A program made the position numbers and the translations under genes. A DNA stretch of 61,277 bases from Bacteroidales bacterium (GTDB lineage: Bacteria; Bacteroidota; Bacteroidia; Bacteroidales; WCHB1-69), in the NCBI GenBank assembly GCA_017617445.1, contig JAFZWE010000036.1:1-61277 (forward strand), read 5' to 3'. The notes under the pieces are model-generated. The model saw only the letters and a list, made by a program, of their open reading frames with translations, was not told the DNA's origin and did no database searches. Of this stretch, positions 53,269 through 60,925 are shown in pieces (within the stretch, counting starts at the first letter, position 1; each line of letters opens with the position of its first letter).

Positions 53269-55731
53269 ATGAAAAGAATCGGGATTATCATGTTTCTGCT
53301 GGTCCTAACGGACCTCTTGTATGGCCAGTCGCTGTCGGTTTCAGTGACCGCGACAGACAATACGGATTGCATGGGGAGAAACTGTTTCTACAATGGCCCG
53401 ACCATCCTCATCAACGAAGTGATGCTCTCCCCCACCTCCAATGACGGTTCCATTGCAGGCGGCGGCGACACACGCTGCGGAGAGTGGATTGAGCTGTACA
53501 ACCCGCACAAGTGTGATTCTGCGGACATCTCTTGTTATTTTTTAGGCAACAATGCGCCCGACGGCTCTAATTTCGGCGGAGGTTTTGTCATTCCTCCCGG
53601 TACGATAGTCCCTCCGCAGGGATTTGCGCTGGTGCGTGGCATTCACACTGCCGCTCCTGCCGATTCGCTTTTGGTGCAGAACGGTGGCAATGTGGTGGAT
53701 ATCGTAGTGGACTCCCGCTATTGTGTGGGCGGTGGTACACGGCTCTGGTTCCCGAATGCCGGTGGATGGTTTGCCTTTTACAACGCGGCCGGAGTGCCGC
53801 AGGATGCCATCAGCTGGTGCAGTCAGACCAACTCCTGCATGTCGTGCAACCCCTGTACCCCCGCCGAAGGCGACTGCGGATATTCCGGACTTCTCCCCTC
53901 CTACAATGACATACCCGCCGACCACAAGAACTACATCACCTCCCTGAATCCACAAATGGGCAACAACCAAGGGTTATCGTTCCGCCGCATTCCCGATGGC
54001 GGCATCTGGCAGCCCGACCCCGCCCTTCCCACCTACGGCACCTGCAATGCCGACTGTGTACCACCGGCCGATCCCTCCTGCAACGCCATCGCCGTAGCCA
54101 CTGCCTTGGGCGGCACGCCCCCCTACTCCTACCAGTGGAACGACAACTCCAGCCAGACCACTGACACCGCCTTCGCCTTGTGCGCCGGCACCTATACCGT
54201 GACCGTCACCGACAACAACGGCGACACCGCCTCAGCGGAAGTCACCGTCACCGACTTTCTCCCCTTCGTATCCCATGCCAGCAGCACCTTCTGTCTTTCA
54301 GACTCCTCCGCCGTGCTGACCGGGCTCCCCTCCGGGGGCACCTATGGCGGCGGCACCTTCTCCCACAACCTCTTCCTCTTCCAAGATTCCGCCGCCGTTT
54401 ACCAACTCACCTACACCATCACCGACACCAATGGCTGCCAAGCCACCGCCGACTTCACCGTCACCGTGAACCCCACGTATGACACGCTGTTCCACGACAC
54501 CATCTGCCAACGGGAGCCTTACGACCTGCACGGATTCCACCTGACAGGCACTCAGACTTCCACCTCCGGCATTCTGCAAATTGACACCACCTATCTGTCT
54601 GTCAACCAATGCGACAGCACCGTATCCTTAGCATTGGTCATTCTGCCAAGTGAAATCATCCACATAGACACCTCCATTTGCGAAGGAGAGGATTTCTCCG
54701 CCCATGGCGTACTGGCCTCCGCGGACACCCTCACCGTGGGCACCCACCTCTATACCAGCATCTTTACCAATTCCTACGGCTGCGACAGCACAGTAAACCT
54801 GAATCTGACCGTATATCCCGTCTATGACCTCACTGTGAACGAAATGCTATGCCAAGGGGATGTTTACCAACAACATGGCTTTTTCTTCAACACAGACACG
54901 ATGGCACTGGGAGCGTACGAATGGGTTCACTCCACGCACACCTCCCACGGCTGTGATAGCGTTTTTACATTGAATTTCAACATCTTGCGAAGAGACGAAA
55001 TCAACCTGTATGACACCCTGTGCCAATACGGCACCTACCAGCAGTACCATTTTTCACTGTCGGATGAAGCCACCTCCGAAACCGGCGAATTCACCCATGA
55101 GCAGCAGCTGCAAAACGAGTACGGATGCGACAGCATCGTCAGACTGCATCTGACCATCACCCCACAGCCACAAGCCGACTTTTTATCCAATCCGGAAAGA
55201 ATATTGTTTTCAGAAAACGAAGAGATCCAATTCCTCAACATCACCGACCTCTCCTCCTACGGATTTGGAGAGAACTTCTCATGGCACTGGGACTATGGCG
55301 ATGGGGCCACCGAAACCTCCGAAGAGATGAACGCGTCGCACCGGTACGACACTTGGGGGGATTTTCTCGTAACACTCACTGTCATCACGGACCATGACTG
55401 CGAGAGCACGGTCTCCCATCCGGTTTTCGTAGAAGCGGACCTGGAGTTTCCGAATGTGATGACCCCGAACGGGGACCACGTGAACGACGTATTCGCCATC
55501 AAGAACTTGAATCCCGACCTACCCAACACCCTCACCATCTATAACCGTTGGGGGAAGAAAGTCTTTGAGAGGGAGAACTACAAGACCTATATCCGAGACG
55601 GGATCATTTACAATGAGGAGAGCGCCTTCACCGGAGACAACCTTTCCGACGGGGTTTACTACTATGTATTCCGCTATGTGGGGCATGTCCACGCGGTGGA
55701 CTACCACAGCACACTGACCCTCATACGGTAG
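53269..55731 (+). CDS. Secreted lamin-tail/PKD protein with T9SS type B end
   Basis: 820 residues. After the signal peptide (LLYGQ) comes a lamin-tail domain (ILINEVMLSP, about 45-190), a SprB-like repeat (PYSYQWNDNSSQTTDTAFALCAG-type, about 285-330), an Ig-like unit, then four tandem units of about 50 residues with an early Cys and a closing QCDS or GCDS (about 405-630). A PKD domain (WHWDYGDG) and a gliding-motility-type C-terminus (NVMTPNGDHVNDVF) end it. It is a surface adhesin or matrix protein by inference. Confidence 0.88.
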   Translation: MKRIGIIMFLLVLTDLLYGQSLSVSVTATDNTDCMGRNCFYNGPTILINEVMLSPTSNDGSIAGGGDTRCGEWIELYNPHKCDSADISCYFLGNNAPDGSNFGGGFVIPPGTIVPPQGFALVRGIHTAAPADSLLVQNGGNVVDIVVDSRYCVGGGTRLWFPNAGGWFAFYNAAGVPQDAISWCSQTNSCMSCNPCTPAEGDCGYSGLLPSYNDIPADHKNYITSLNPQMGNNQGLSFRRIPDGGIWQPDPALPTYGTCNADCVPPADPSCNAIAVATALGGTPPYSYQWNDNSSQTTDTAFALCAGTYTVTVTDNNGDTASAEVTVTDFLPFVSHASSTFCLSDSSAVLTGLPSGGTYGGGTFSHNLFLFQDSAAVYQLTYTITDTNGCQATADFTVTVNPTYDTLFHDTICQREPYDLHGFHLTGTQTSTSGILQIDTTYLSVNQCDSTVSLALVILPSEIIHIDTSICEGEDFSAHGVLASADTLTVGTHLYTSIFTNSYGCDSTVNLNLTVYPVYDLTVNEMLCQGDVYQQHGFFFNTDTMALGAYEWVHSTHTSHGCDSVFTLNFNILRRDEINLYDTLCQYGTYQQYHFSLSDEATSETGEFTHEQQLQNEYGCDSIVRLHLTITPQPQADFLSNPERILFSENEEIQFLNITDLSSYGFGENFSWHWDYGDGATETSEEMNASHRYDTWGDFLVTLTVITDHDCESTVSHPVFVEADLEFPNVMTPNGDHVNDVFAIKNLNPDLPNTLTIYNRWGKKVFERENYKTYIRDGIIYNEESAFTGDNLSDGVYYYVFRYVGHVHAVDYHSTLTLIR

Positions 55732-55777
55732 TTCCATCCATCGCAGGCCGCAGGTCTGCGGTCGTAAAACCACAATG

Positions 55778-55803
55778 TGATTGCGCCCTGGCGCGCGCAA
55801 TCA
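55778..55803 (-). terminator. Inverted repeat at the end of the DGR accessory gene
   Basis: A 9-bp perfect stem (TGATTGCGC/GCGCAATCA) begins 2 nt beyond the stop codon. It probably ends the minus-strand DGR transcript; a second GC-rich hairpin (CCGCAG-GT-CTGCGG, 55749-55762) closes the plus-strand gene. Confidence 0.5.
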
Positions 55804-55804
55804 T

Positions 55805-56206
55805 TTACCTTGGACGAGCCGCACGGAGAAACCGCGGCAGCACCCTCTCCTGCATCAGCAGGTTACGCTCGTCCTCCTCTTTGGAATTGCATCTGACGGA
55901 AGACTTCCAAAGAGAGAAATCCCGCTTGACCGAAAAGCCATACAGCACCAGAAAATCGGATGTCTCACCCCCTATCACCAAACCATGCTGTTGGAGCAGT
56001 TTGGACAATATGCTTTGCGGGAAACCCAAGAACACCATCTCTGCATTGATAACCTTGTAGAATCTCTTGATAACATGGTACTGAGTGACATTGTCAAGAA
56101 ACAGCAGGGCAGAGTGCTCGTACGCCCGAAGGAAATTACCATCGCGCACCAAATAAATGTTGGAAGTATTGTCCACTTCCAGATTGTAAATGTCTTTGAT
56201 TTTCAT
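55805..56206 (-). CDS. DGR accessory protein candidate, MutS-N-terminal-like
   Basis: 133 residues. The pattern IYLVRDGNFLRAYEHSALLF followed by MVFLGFPQSILSKLL resembles the N-terminal mismatch-recognition domain of MutS, and MutS-like (MSL) small proteins are reported beside DGRs. It is not an Avd four-helix protein and not a reverse transcriptase. It begins about 60 nt beyond the TR on the same strand. The C-terminal tail is Arg-rich. The role (template or RT binding) is inferred. Confidence 0.55.
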   Translation of the reverse strand: MKIKDIYNLEVDNTSNIYLVRDGNFLRAYEHSALLFLDNVTQYHVIKRFYKVINAEMVFLGFPQSILSKLLQQHGLVIGGETSDFLVLYGFSVKRDFSLWKSSVRCNSKEEDERNLLMQERVLPRFLRAARPR

Positions 56207-56217
56207 ATAATTAGAAA

Positions 56218-56238
56218 TTAGAAATTACTAATTGCTAA
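56218..56238. repeat. Near-perfect AT-rich palindrome between TR and accessory gene
   Basis: A 21-bp palindrome with one mismatched pair and a central base, overlapping a short TTAGAAA tandem repeat. It may mark the end of the template RNA or be a binding site. Confidence 0.4.
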
Positions 56239-56266
56239 TTAAGAAGCCCTTTCCCCACCCATTCCT

Positions 56267-56458
56267 ATCGCGCACACAACGCACCGAGAGCCCGCAGTTC
56301 TTATTGTTGTTGTTGCGGTTCACATCGGCGTTGTTGTAGTTGAGGTTGCGGTTCCACGCGTTGTTGCTGTCGTTCTCTGTAGCACTCCAAAAGTTGGCGT
56401 TGTAGCCAAAGTTGTTGTAATTGCCGTTGTAGTTGCCAGCAGGCAGCGCACCGAAGCC
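56267..56458 (-). repeat. DGR template repeat (TR)
   Basis: 192 bp, non-coding, offset exactly 557 bp from VR1 with no gaps. Read on the minus strand it is packed with AAC/AAT codons (N-rich where VR1 is diverse). It has about 56 adenines, 30 of them replaced in VR1 (18 to G, 11 to T, 1 to C); the roughly 136 other positions show only 2 changes (56292/56849 and 56404/56961). The reading frame through it is only the shadow of VR1. Confidence 0.93.
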
Positions 56459-56820
56459 TTGTTTGCAGCCGCTGAAATGTTGTCTTCGTCCCCATTGTTG
56501 ATGAATCGACATTGTAACTACTCCGCACCTGTGATTCGTAATGGCACGAAGTGGGCTGCCCGATATGATGTTTCCGATTAGGGCACGCTTCTCCTCCCGT
56601 AGGATGGAGAACTCCGGCAGGCGGAGAATCGGGCTTTCATACTCTAAAGAACGTGATGATGGGAAAAACTCCCATCTTTCCCCAAAATTTCGCCCGCCCA
56701 TAGGCGGGATTTTTACGGTCCGCCCGCGCTCCGCGCTGGGCGGACACCTCTCTCGGCCTTATTGCGGTAACTTTTTCCCCTCGCTCCTGCGTCGCAGAGG
56801 GAAAAAGTTGGATGTTTTTT
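56459..56820. other. Non-coding spacer between VR1 and TR
   Basis: It holds four hairpins (see 56658-56809) and 200 bp next to the TR without a credible gene. In characterised DGRs the sequence just upstream of the TR is part of the template RNA needed for priming, so this spacer probably belongs to that RNA. No -7 promoter element was found in it; the RNA may come from read-through of the kinase gene. Confidence 0.55.
56658..56809. repeat. Array of four perfect-stem hairpins downstream of VR1
   Basis: Stems: 56658-56676 (7 bp, loop AAAAC); 56693-56708 (6 bp, CCCGCC/GGCGGG); 56718-56745 (8 bp, GTCCGCCC/GGGCGGAC); 56769-56809 (11 bp, AACTTTTTCCC/GGGAAAAAGTT, enclosing a CTGCG/CGCAG stem). The last begins 11 nt beyond the VR1 stop and could form the target-site cruciform; the GC-rich ones could be terminators. 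Confidence 0.6.
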
Positions 56821-58518
56821 CTAATCGCGCACACAACGCACCGAGAGCACGCAGCCCTTATTGTAGCTGCTGCGGCCCACATCGGCGTAGTCGTAGCCGA
56901 GGAAGCGGCACCACGCGACGTAGCTGCCGTCCTCTGTAGCACTCCAAAAGAAGGCGTCGGTGCCAAAGAAGCCGTAACTGCCGTTGTAGTCGCCAGCAGG
57001 CAGCGCACCGAAGCCAGTGGCGTTGTTGCCGCTCGGATTGTTGCCCACCGTGCAGGATTCATCAGCGCTTTTCCATCCCTCCATCGAGGCCAAGGCCTTG
57101 GCGATCTTAATCTCGTCTCCCCCGCACACATACTGGTTCTGGCTGCTCACATAGTCAGTCAGCTGTGCCCATTCCTCATCCGTGGGCAGGTGCCACCCCT
57201 TCGGACACACCCGCATGGCAGCCTCCCAGTTGTACAGGTAGCCGTACTTCTCCACATTCTTTGGGTCATTGTTGGGGCAGTACCGATACGGCGTGCTGTA
57301 GCTGGTCTCGCTGCCCAAAGCGATCTCCTTGCCATCACGGTCTTTCGTCACCTTCAGGTTCTCCGCCATCCACACCTGCTCGCCAATCTGCACGGCATTG
57401 TAAGTGTTGCCGTCAATGTCGGTCACGGCGTTGGGAATCGCTTCCAATTGAGACACCTTATCTTCTAATTTCGACCCTTTCTTTCCGCCTCCCAGCAGCA
57501 CCACGCACACCACCACCGCCGCCACCACCGCACACGCCGCCAATATCCATGGCCATGCCTTGCGAGGCTGAGGCTGAGACTGAGTCTGAGCGGATGGGGT
57601 TTCCGCCATCGTGCCCTCATCGGTCGCACTTGCAGAAGCCACGGTTGCGCTGCCCACGAAGGTCTCCTCCGAAACGGGGGCAGAAGGGGCAACCAGCGGA
57701 GTAACCGGCGGGACAAAATCAACCGGACTGGCTTCTACGCCGAACTCCGTCAGTGCGGGACGATCCTTCGGGTTCTTCGCCAGATACGGCCGCAGGAAAT
57801 TCTGCCACTGGGCCGGCACACCCGTCATATCCAACGGATGCTCCGCAATGTGGTTGAGGATGGCGCGCTGGCTATCCGTCTGCTCGTTGTACGGAGCGTG
57901 GCCCTGCATCAGGCTCACAAAACTCACCGCCAACGAATAGATGTCGCTACGCCCGTCCACATGCTTGGCGTCATCGGCCTGCTCGGGGCTCATATACATC
58001 AACGTGCCCATGGTGGTGCCCGTATGCGTGGCGGTGATACTGTCGCGCACCTTCGCGATGCCGAAGTCCAGCAGCTTCACATTGCCCTCCCGGTCGATGA
58101 AAATATTGGAGGGTTTGATGTCGCGGTGCACCACGCCCTGGGCATGCGTATAGTTCAGGGCAGAAGCCAGCTGGTTCCACCATTTTTCAAGCTGCTCATC
58201 GGTAAACCGCTCGCCATTTTTCATGCGGGAGCTGAGGTCAGCACCCTCTAAATACTCCATCACCATGCAGGGCCGCCCGTCAATCTCATCGTAATCGTAC
58301 ACCTGCCGGATGTTCGGGTGATTGAGTTTCACCGTGATCTTCGCCTCGTTGCGGAAACGCTCCACAATCTGCGCGTTGTGCGACAGGTCCTCATTCAGGA
58401 TTTTCACCGCCGCAGGCTTCTCAATCTGGTTTTCTGCATACCACACCTCGGCCATCCCGCCCTTGCCCAAAAGTCGCAACAGTATGTAATTCAATACTTT
58501 TCTATTTTGCATAAGCAT
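56821..58518 (-). CDS. Membrane Ser/Thr kinase with DGR-diversified FISUMP domain
   Basis: 565 residues from the ATG at 58518 (58512 also possible; longer frames cross the promoter). A Hanks-type kinase has its Gly loop GKGGMAEV at 18-25, Lys39, HRDIKPSN with Asp133 and DFG at 151, so it should be active. A Ser/Ala/Gln linker, one membrane helix (about 325-350, AWPWILAACAVVAAVVV), then a FISUMP domain (about 370-565) ending in LSVRCVRD follow. The last 64 residues are VR1. Expected topology: kinase in the cytoplasm, lectin-like sensor in the periplasm. Confidence 0.93.
   Translation of the reverse strand: MLMQNRKVLNYILLRLLGKGGMAEVWYAENQIEKPAAVKILNEDLSHNAQIVERFRNEAKITVKLNHPNIRQVYDYDEIDGRPCMVMEYLEGADLSSRMKNGERFTDEQLEKWWNQLASALNYTHAQGVVHRDIKPSNIFIDREGNVKLLDFGIAKVRDSITATHTGTTMGTLMYMSPEQADDAKHVDGRSDIYSLAVSFVSLMQGHAPYNEQTDSQRAILNHIAEHPLDMTGVPAQWQNFLRPYLAKNPKDRPALTEFGVEASPVDFVPPVTPLVAPSAPVSEETFVGSATVASASATDEGTMAETPSAQTQSQPQPRKAWPWILAACAVVAAVVVCVVLLGGGKKGSKLEDKVSQLEAIPNAVTDIDGNTYNAVQIGEQVWMAENLKVTKDRDGKEIALGSETSYSTPYRYCPNNDPKNVEKYGYLYNWEAAMRVCPKGWHLPTDEEWAQLTDYVSSQNQYVCGGDEIKIAKALASMEGWKSADESCTVGNNPSGNNATGFGALPAGDYNGSYGFFGTDAFFWSATEDGSYVAWCRFLGYDYADVGRSSYNKGCVLSVRCVRD
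56824..57015 (-). repeat. DGR variable region VR1
   Basis: The exact last 64 codons of the kinase-FISUMP gene. It differs from the TR at 32 of 192 positions, 30 of them at TR adenines. About 25 bp at its 3' end are identical to the TR before the stop codon, consistent with an initiation-of-mutagenic-homing (IMH) site; one of the two non-adenine changes (56849) lies beside it, as IMH and IMH* often differ. Confidence 0.93.
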
Positions 58519-58539
58519 CCTATTTGAAACAGCAATATT

Positions 58540-58548
58540 ACAAAAATA
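58540..58548 (-). promoter_or_regulatory. Promoter -7 element TATTTTTGT for the kinase-FISUMP gene
   Basis: It lies 21 nt before the ATG at 58518 and supports that start. Confidence 0.5.
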
Positions 58549-58644
58549 ATCGGAAAATGGAAACAGAAAATGGCAAGATGGAAGCAAAACGTCTTGATTA
58601 CCATTTTAAGGAAACAGACGTACGCACATGTCGGGGAAAAAGCG

Positions 58645-58653
58645 TATTTTTGC
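58645..58653 (+). promoter_or_regulatory. Promoter -7 element TATTTTTGC for the cobalamin adenosyltransferase gene
   Basis: It leaves an 87-nt leader, too short for a complete cobalamin riboswitch, and no B12-box-like sequence was noticed. Confidence 0.5.
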
Positions 58654-58740
58654 ATCGTTTTTAAACAACCTGTCCCCTGCGGTGTACAGGCTCGCCGCGC
58701 CGGGCAGAAGTAATTCAAAGAGCCACATCTTTTTTGCACA

Positions 58741-59325
58741 ATGAAAATCTACACGAAACGAGGAGATGACGGCACGACCGGGTTGGCCGGCGGCACAAGA
58801 ATCAGCAAAAGCTGTCTGCAATTAGAAGTCTATGGGACCATTGACGAACTGAATTCTGTCACGGGGGTGGCTTTGGAAGAGGTACGAAACCTATTGCCTG
58901 CCGAAGGCAAGGACACTGAACAGCAGGAGATGGTCAACGACCTGCTGCAGATTCAGCATCAGCTGTTCACCATCGGGGGGATTTTAGCCACGGAATCCGA
59001 GCATTGGGAGAAATACTGGTCGGCAGAAAAGGTGTCTGGCTGGGCCTCCGAAATGGAGACAAAAATAGACCGTTATTCCGAGGGGCTTCCTCCCTTCAAG
59101 GGATTCATTTTGCCCAGTGGTTCCAAGAGCAGCGCGCAGCTCCACGTAGCCCGCACCGTATGCCGTCGTGCCGAGCGACTGCTTTACCGGTTCTGGGCGG
59201 AACAGTCCACCGGTTCTCCCATGGAGAAGAGCGTGTCGCAATTCATCAACCGGCTGTCCGACTTTTATTTCGTCCTTGCCCGTGTGGTTTTGCTGACGGA
59301 AGGTAAGGAGGAGGTACTGGCTTAG
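58741..59325 (+). CDS. PduO-type cob(I)alamin adenosyltransferase
   Basis: 194 residues. The N-terminal TKRGDDGTTGLAGG loop and the later ARTVCRRAERLL helix are the ATP and cobalamin site of the PduO family. It makes adenosylcobalamin for B12-dependent enzymes. The stop codon overlaps that of the convergent symporter gene. Confidence 0.94.
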   Translation: MKIYTKRGDDGTTGLAGGTRISKSCLQLEVYGTIDELNSVTGVALEEVRNLLPAEGKDTEQQEMVNDLLQIQHQLFTIGGILATESEHWEKYWSAEKVSGWASEMETKIDRYSEGLPPFKGFILPSGSKSSAQLHVARTVCRRAERLLYRFWAEQSTGSPMEKSVSQFINRLSDFYFVLARVVLLTEGKEEVLA

Positions 59326-60809
59326 CCCTCTTTCCCCGGTTCCTCCGGATGTTCCCAGAAATCCGCCCCCTCAATATTCAGTTTTTTCGGGTCAAAAACC
59401 GGTTCCTTGCCGGATTTTTCCTGTTTTTCATAATCCCGCAAAGATCGGATGGCTTTCGGGAAGAGGAGCAGGATGGCGATAATGTTGATCCACGCCATCA
59501 CCCCCACGCCGATATCGCCGAGATCCCATGCGGCTTTGGCTGATTTCAACGACCCGTAGAAAACCGCCGCTATGATAACCATTCGGAGCACCCAGATGGC
59601 TTTGCGTTCCTTGCTGGTGTGTCCCAACAGGAAAACCAACCCCGTTTCTGCATAATAATAATAAGCCATGATGGTGGTGAAGGCAAAAAAAGCGAGTGCC
59701 ACGGCGATGACCACATGTCCGGCATTTGCGCCGAGAAGCGTTCCGATGGCTGTAGAGGTATAGGTGACATCCGGATCCCCCAGTCCATAGGGAGAGGAGT
59801 ACAGCACGGCGCCTGTGTCGACATTCACCACATTATAGGCATGGGTGGCCAACAGCATCACGGCAGTGGCCGTACAAACCAGCAGGGTGTCCACATACAC
59901 GGAGAAGGCCTGTACCATTCCCTGTTTGACCGGATGCGACACTTTGGCAGCGCCTGCCACGATAGGGCCTGTACCTTGTCCCGCCTCATTGGAATAGATT
60001 CCCCTTTTCACGCCCCAAGCGATGGTGCTGCCCAAAATTCCGCCAAACGCCTCATGGAAGCCGAAAGCGCTGCGGAACATATCGCTCACCACCGATGGAA
60101 GTACAGAGGCATTGCAAATCAGCACAACAATGGCCAGCAGCACATACAAGACGGCCATAAACGGGGCTACAATCTCCGCTACCCGGGCGATGCGAGTCAC
60201 CCCGCCGATAATGACCAGCCCCAGCACGAGGGCGGTGAGGCCGCCGACAATGGCTGGATGGATGCGCAACGATTCAGCAAAGGCAATAGCGATGCCATTG
60301 CTCTGCACCGGCGGCATTAGCAGTCCGCAGGCAATGATGGAGGCGACTGCGAAGCAAATCGCCAGCCACCTGCATTTCAGTCCTTTTTCAATATAGTAGG
60401 CCGGTCCGCCACGAAACTGTCCATTATGCCGGACTTTATAAATTTGTGCCAGTGTAGCTTCCACAAAAGCGGAACCTGCCCCCAGAAAAGCGATGATCCA
60501 CATCCAAACAATTGCCCCGGGGCCTCCATAGCCGATGGCAGTAGCCACTCCCACGATATTGCCGGTGCCCACACGTCCGGAAAGAGCCATGGCAAAAGCC
60601 TGAAAAGAGGAGATACCCGTTTTCTTCTTTTTATCCGTGGCAAAAAGCAGCCGTACCATCTCGCCGAAGCGTCGCACCTGCACAAAACGCGTGAGAATGG
60701 AGAAAAAGAGTCCTGCACCGAGGCACAAAACCACCAAAGCAGGGCTCCATACCCATTCGGAAACCGTTGAAATCAGATCTTCAATATTTATTAGAAGAAC
60801 CAAACGCAT
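59322..60809 (-). CDS. Sodium/alanine symporter, AGCS family
   Basis: 495 residues from the ATG at 60809. About eleven membrane helices; family signatures GRVGTGNIVGVATAI and GIYSNEAGQGTGPIV are intact. It takes up alanine or glycine with sodium. The C-terminal tail is charged and Pro/Glu-rich. It ends 4 nt into the convergent cobalamin gene. Confidence 0.94.
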   Translation of the reverse strand: MRLVLLINIEDLISTVSEWVWSPALVVLCLGAGLFFSILTRFVQVRRFGEMVRLLFATDKKKKTGISSFQAFAMALSGRVGTGNIVGVATAIGYGGPGAIVWMWIIAFLGAGSAFVEATLAQIYKVRHNGQFRGGPAYYIEKGLKCRWLAICFAVASIIACGLLMPPVQSNGIAIAFAESLRIHPAIVGGLTALVLGLVIIGGVTRIARVAEIVAPFMAVLYVLLAIVVLICNASVLPSVVSDMFRSAFGFHEAFGGILGSTIAWGVKRGIYSNEAGQGTGPIVAGAAKVSHPVKQGMVQAFSVYVDTLLVCTATAVMLLATHAYNVVNVDTGAVLYSSPYGLGDPDVTYTSTAIGTLLGANAGHVVIAVALAFFAFTTIMAYYYYAETGLVFLLGHTSKERKAIWVLRMVIIAAVFYGSLKSAKAAWDLGDIGVGVMAWINIIAILLLFPKAIRSLRDYEKQEKSGKEPVFDPKKLNIEGADFWEHPEEPGKEG

Positions 60810-60827
60810 ACATTTGAATTTGAATTG

Positions 60828-60836
60828 GCAAAAATA
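60828..60836 (-). promoter_or_regulatory. Promoter -7 element TATTTTTGC for the alanine symporter
   Basis: It lies 18 nt before the ATG at 60809, which rules out the longer frame starting at 60869. Confidence 0.55.
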
Positions 60837-60870
60837 AACATTTTCATTGAATTGGAATGAACCGGGCACA

Positions 60871-60907
60871 AAAAAAGGGTGGCCGGTGCAAACCGTCCAC
60901 CCTTTTT
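60871..60907 (-). terminator. Rho-independent terminator of the T9SS protein gene
   Basis: An 11-bp stem (AAAAAGGGTGG/CCACCCTTTTT) with an inner CGGT/ACCG stem and T-rich flank on the minus strand, about 18 nt beyond the stop codon. Confidence 0.8.
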
Positions 60908-60925
60908 ACCGGGTTCTCCCCTCTC

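Noticed and set aside
56228-56701. A 157-codon minus-strand frame that ends like a FISUMP protein
   Set aside because: Its FISUMP-like part is the non-coding TR; the upstream part has no family resemblance, start context or promoter. It is a shadow of the retroelement and not a gene or pseudogene copy.
58654-58740. Cobalamin riboswitch upstream of the adenosyltransferase gene
   Set aside because: The leader is only 87 nt and no B12-box-like sequence is visible.
55732-58740. Prophage or transposon carrying the DGR
   Set aside because: No integrase, transposase, phage structural gene or terminal repeat is present within the window.
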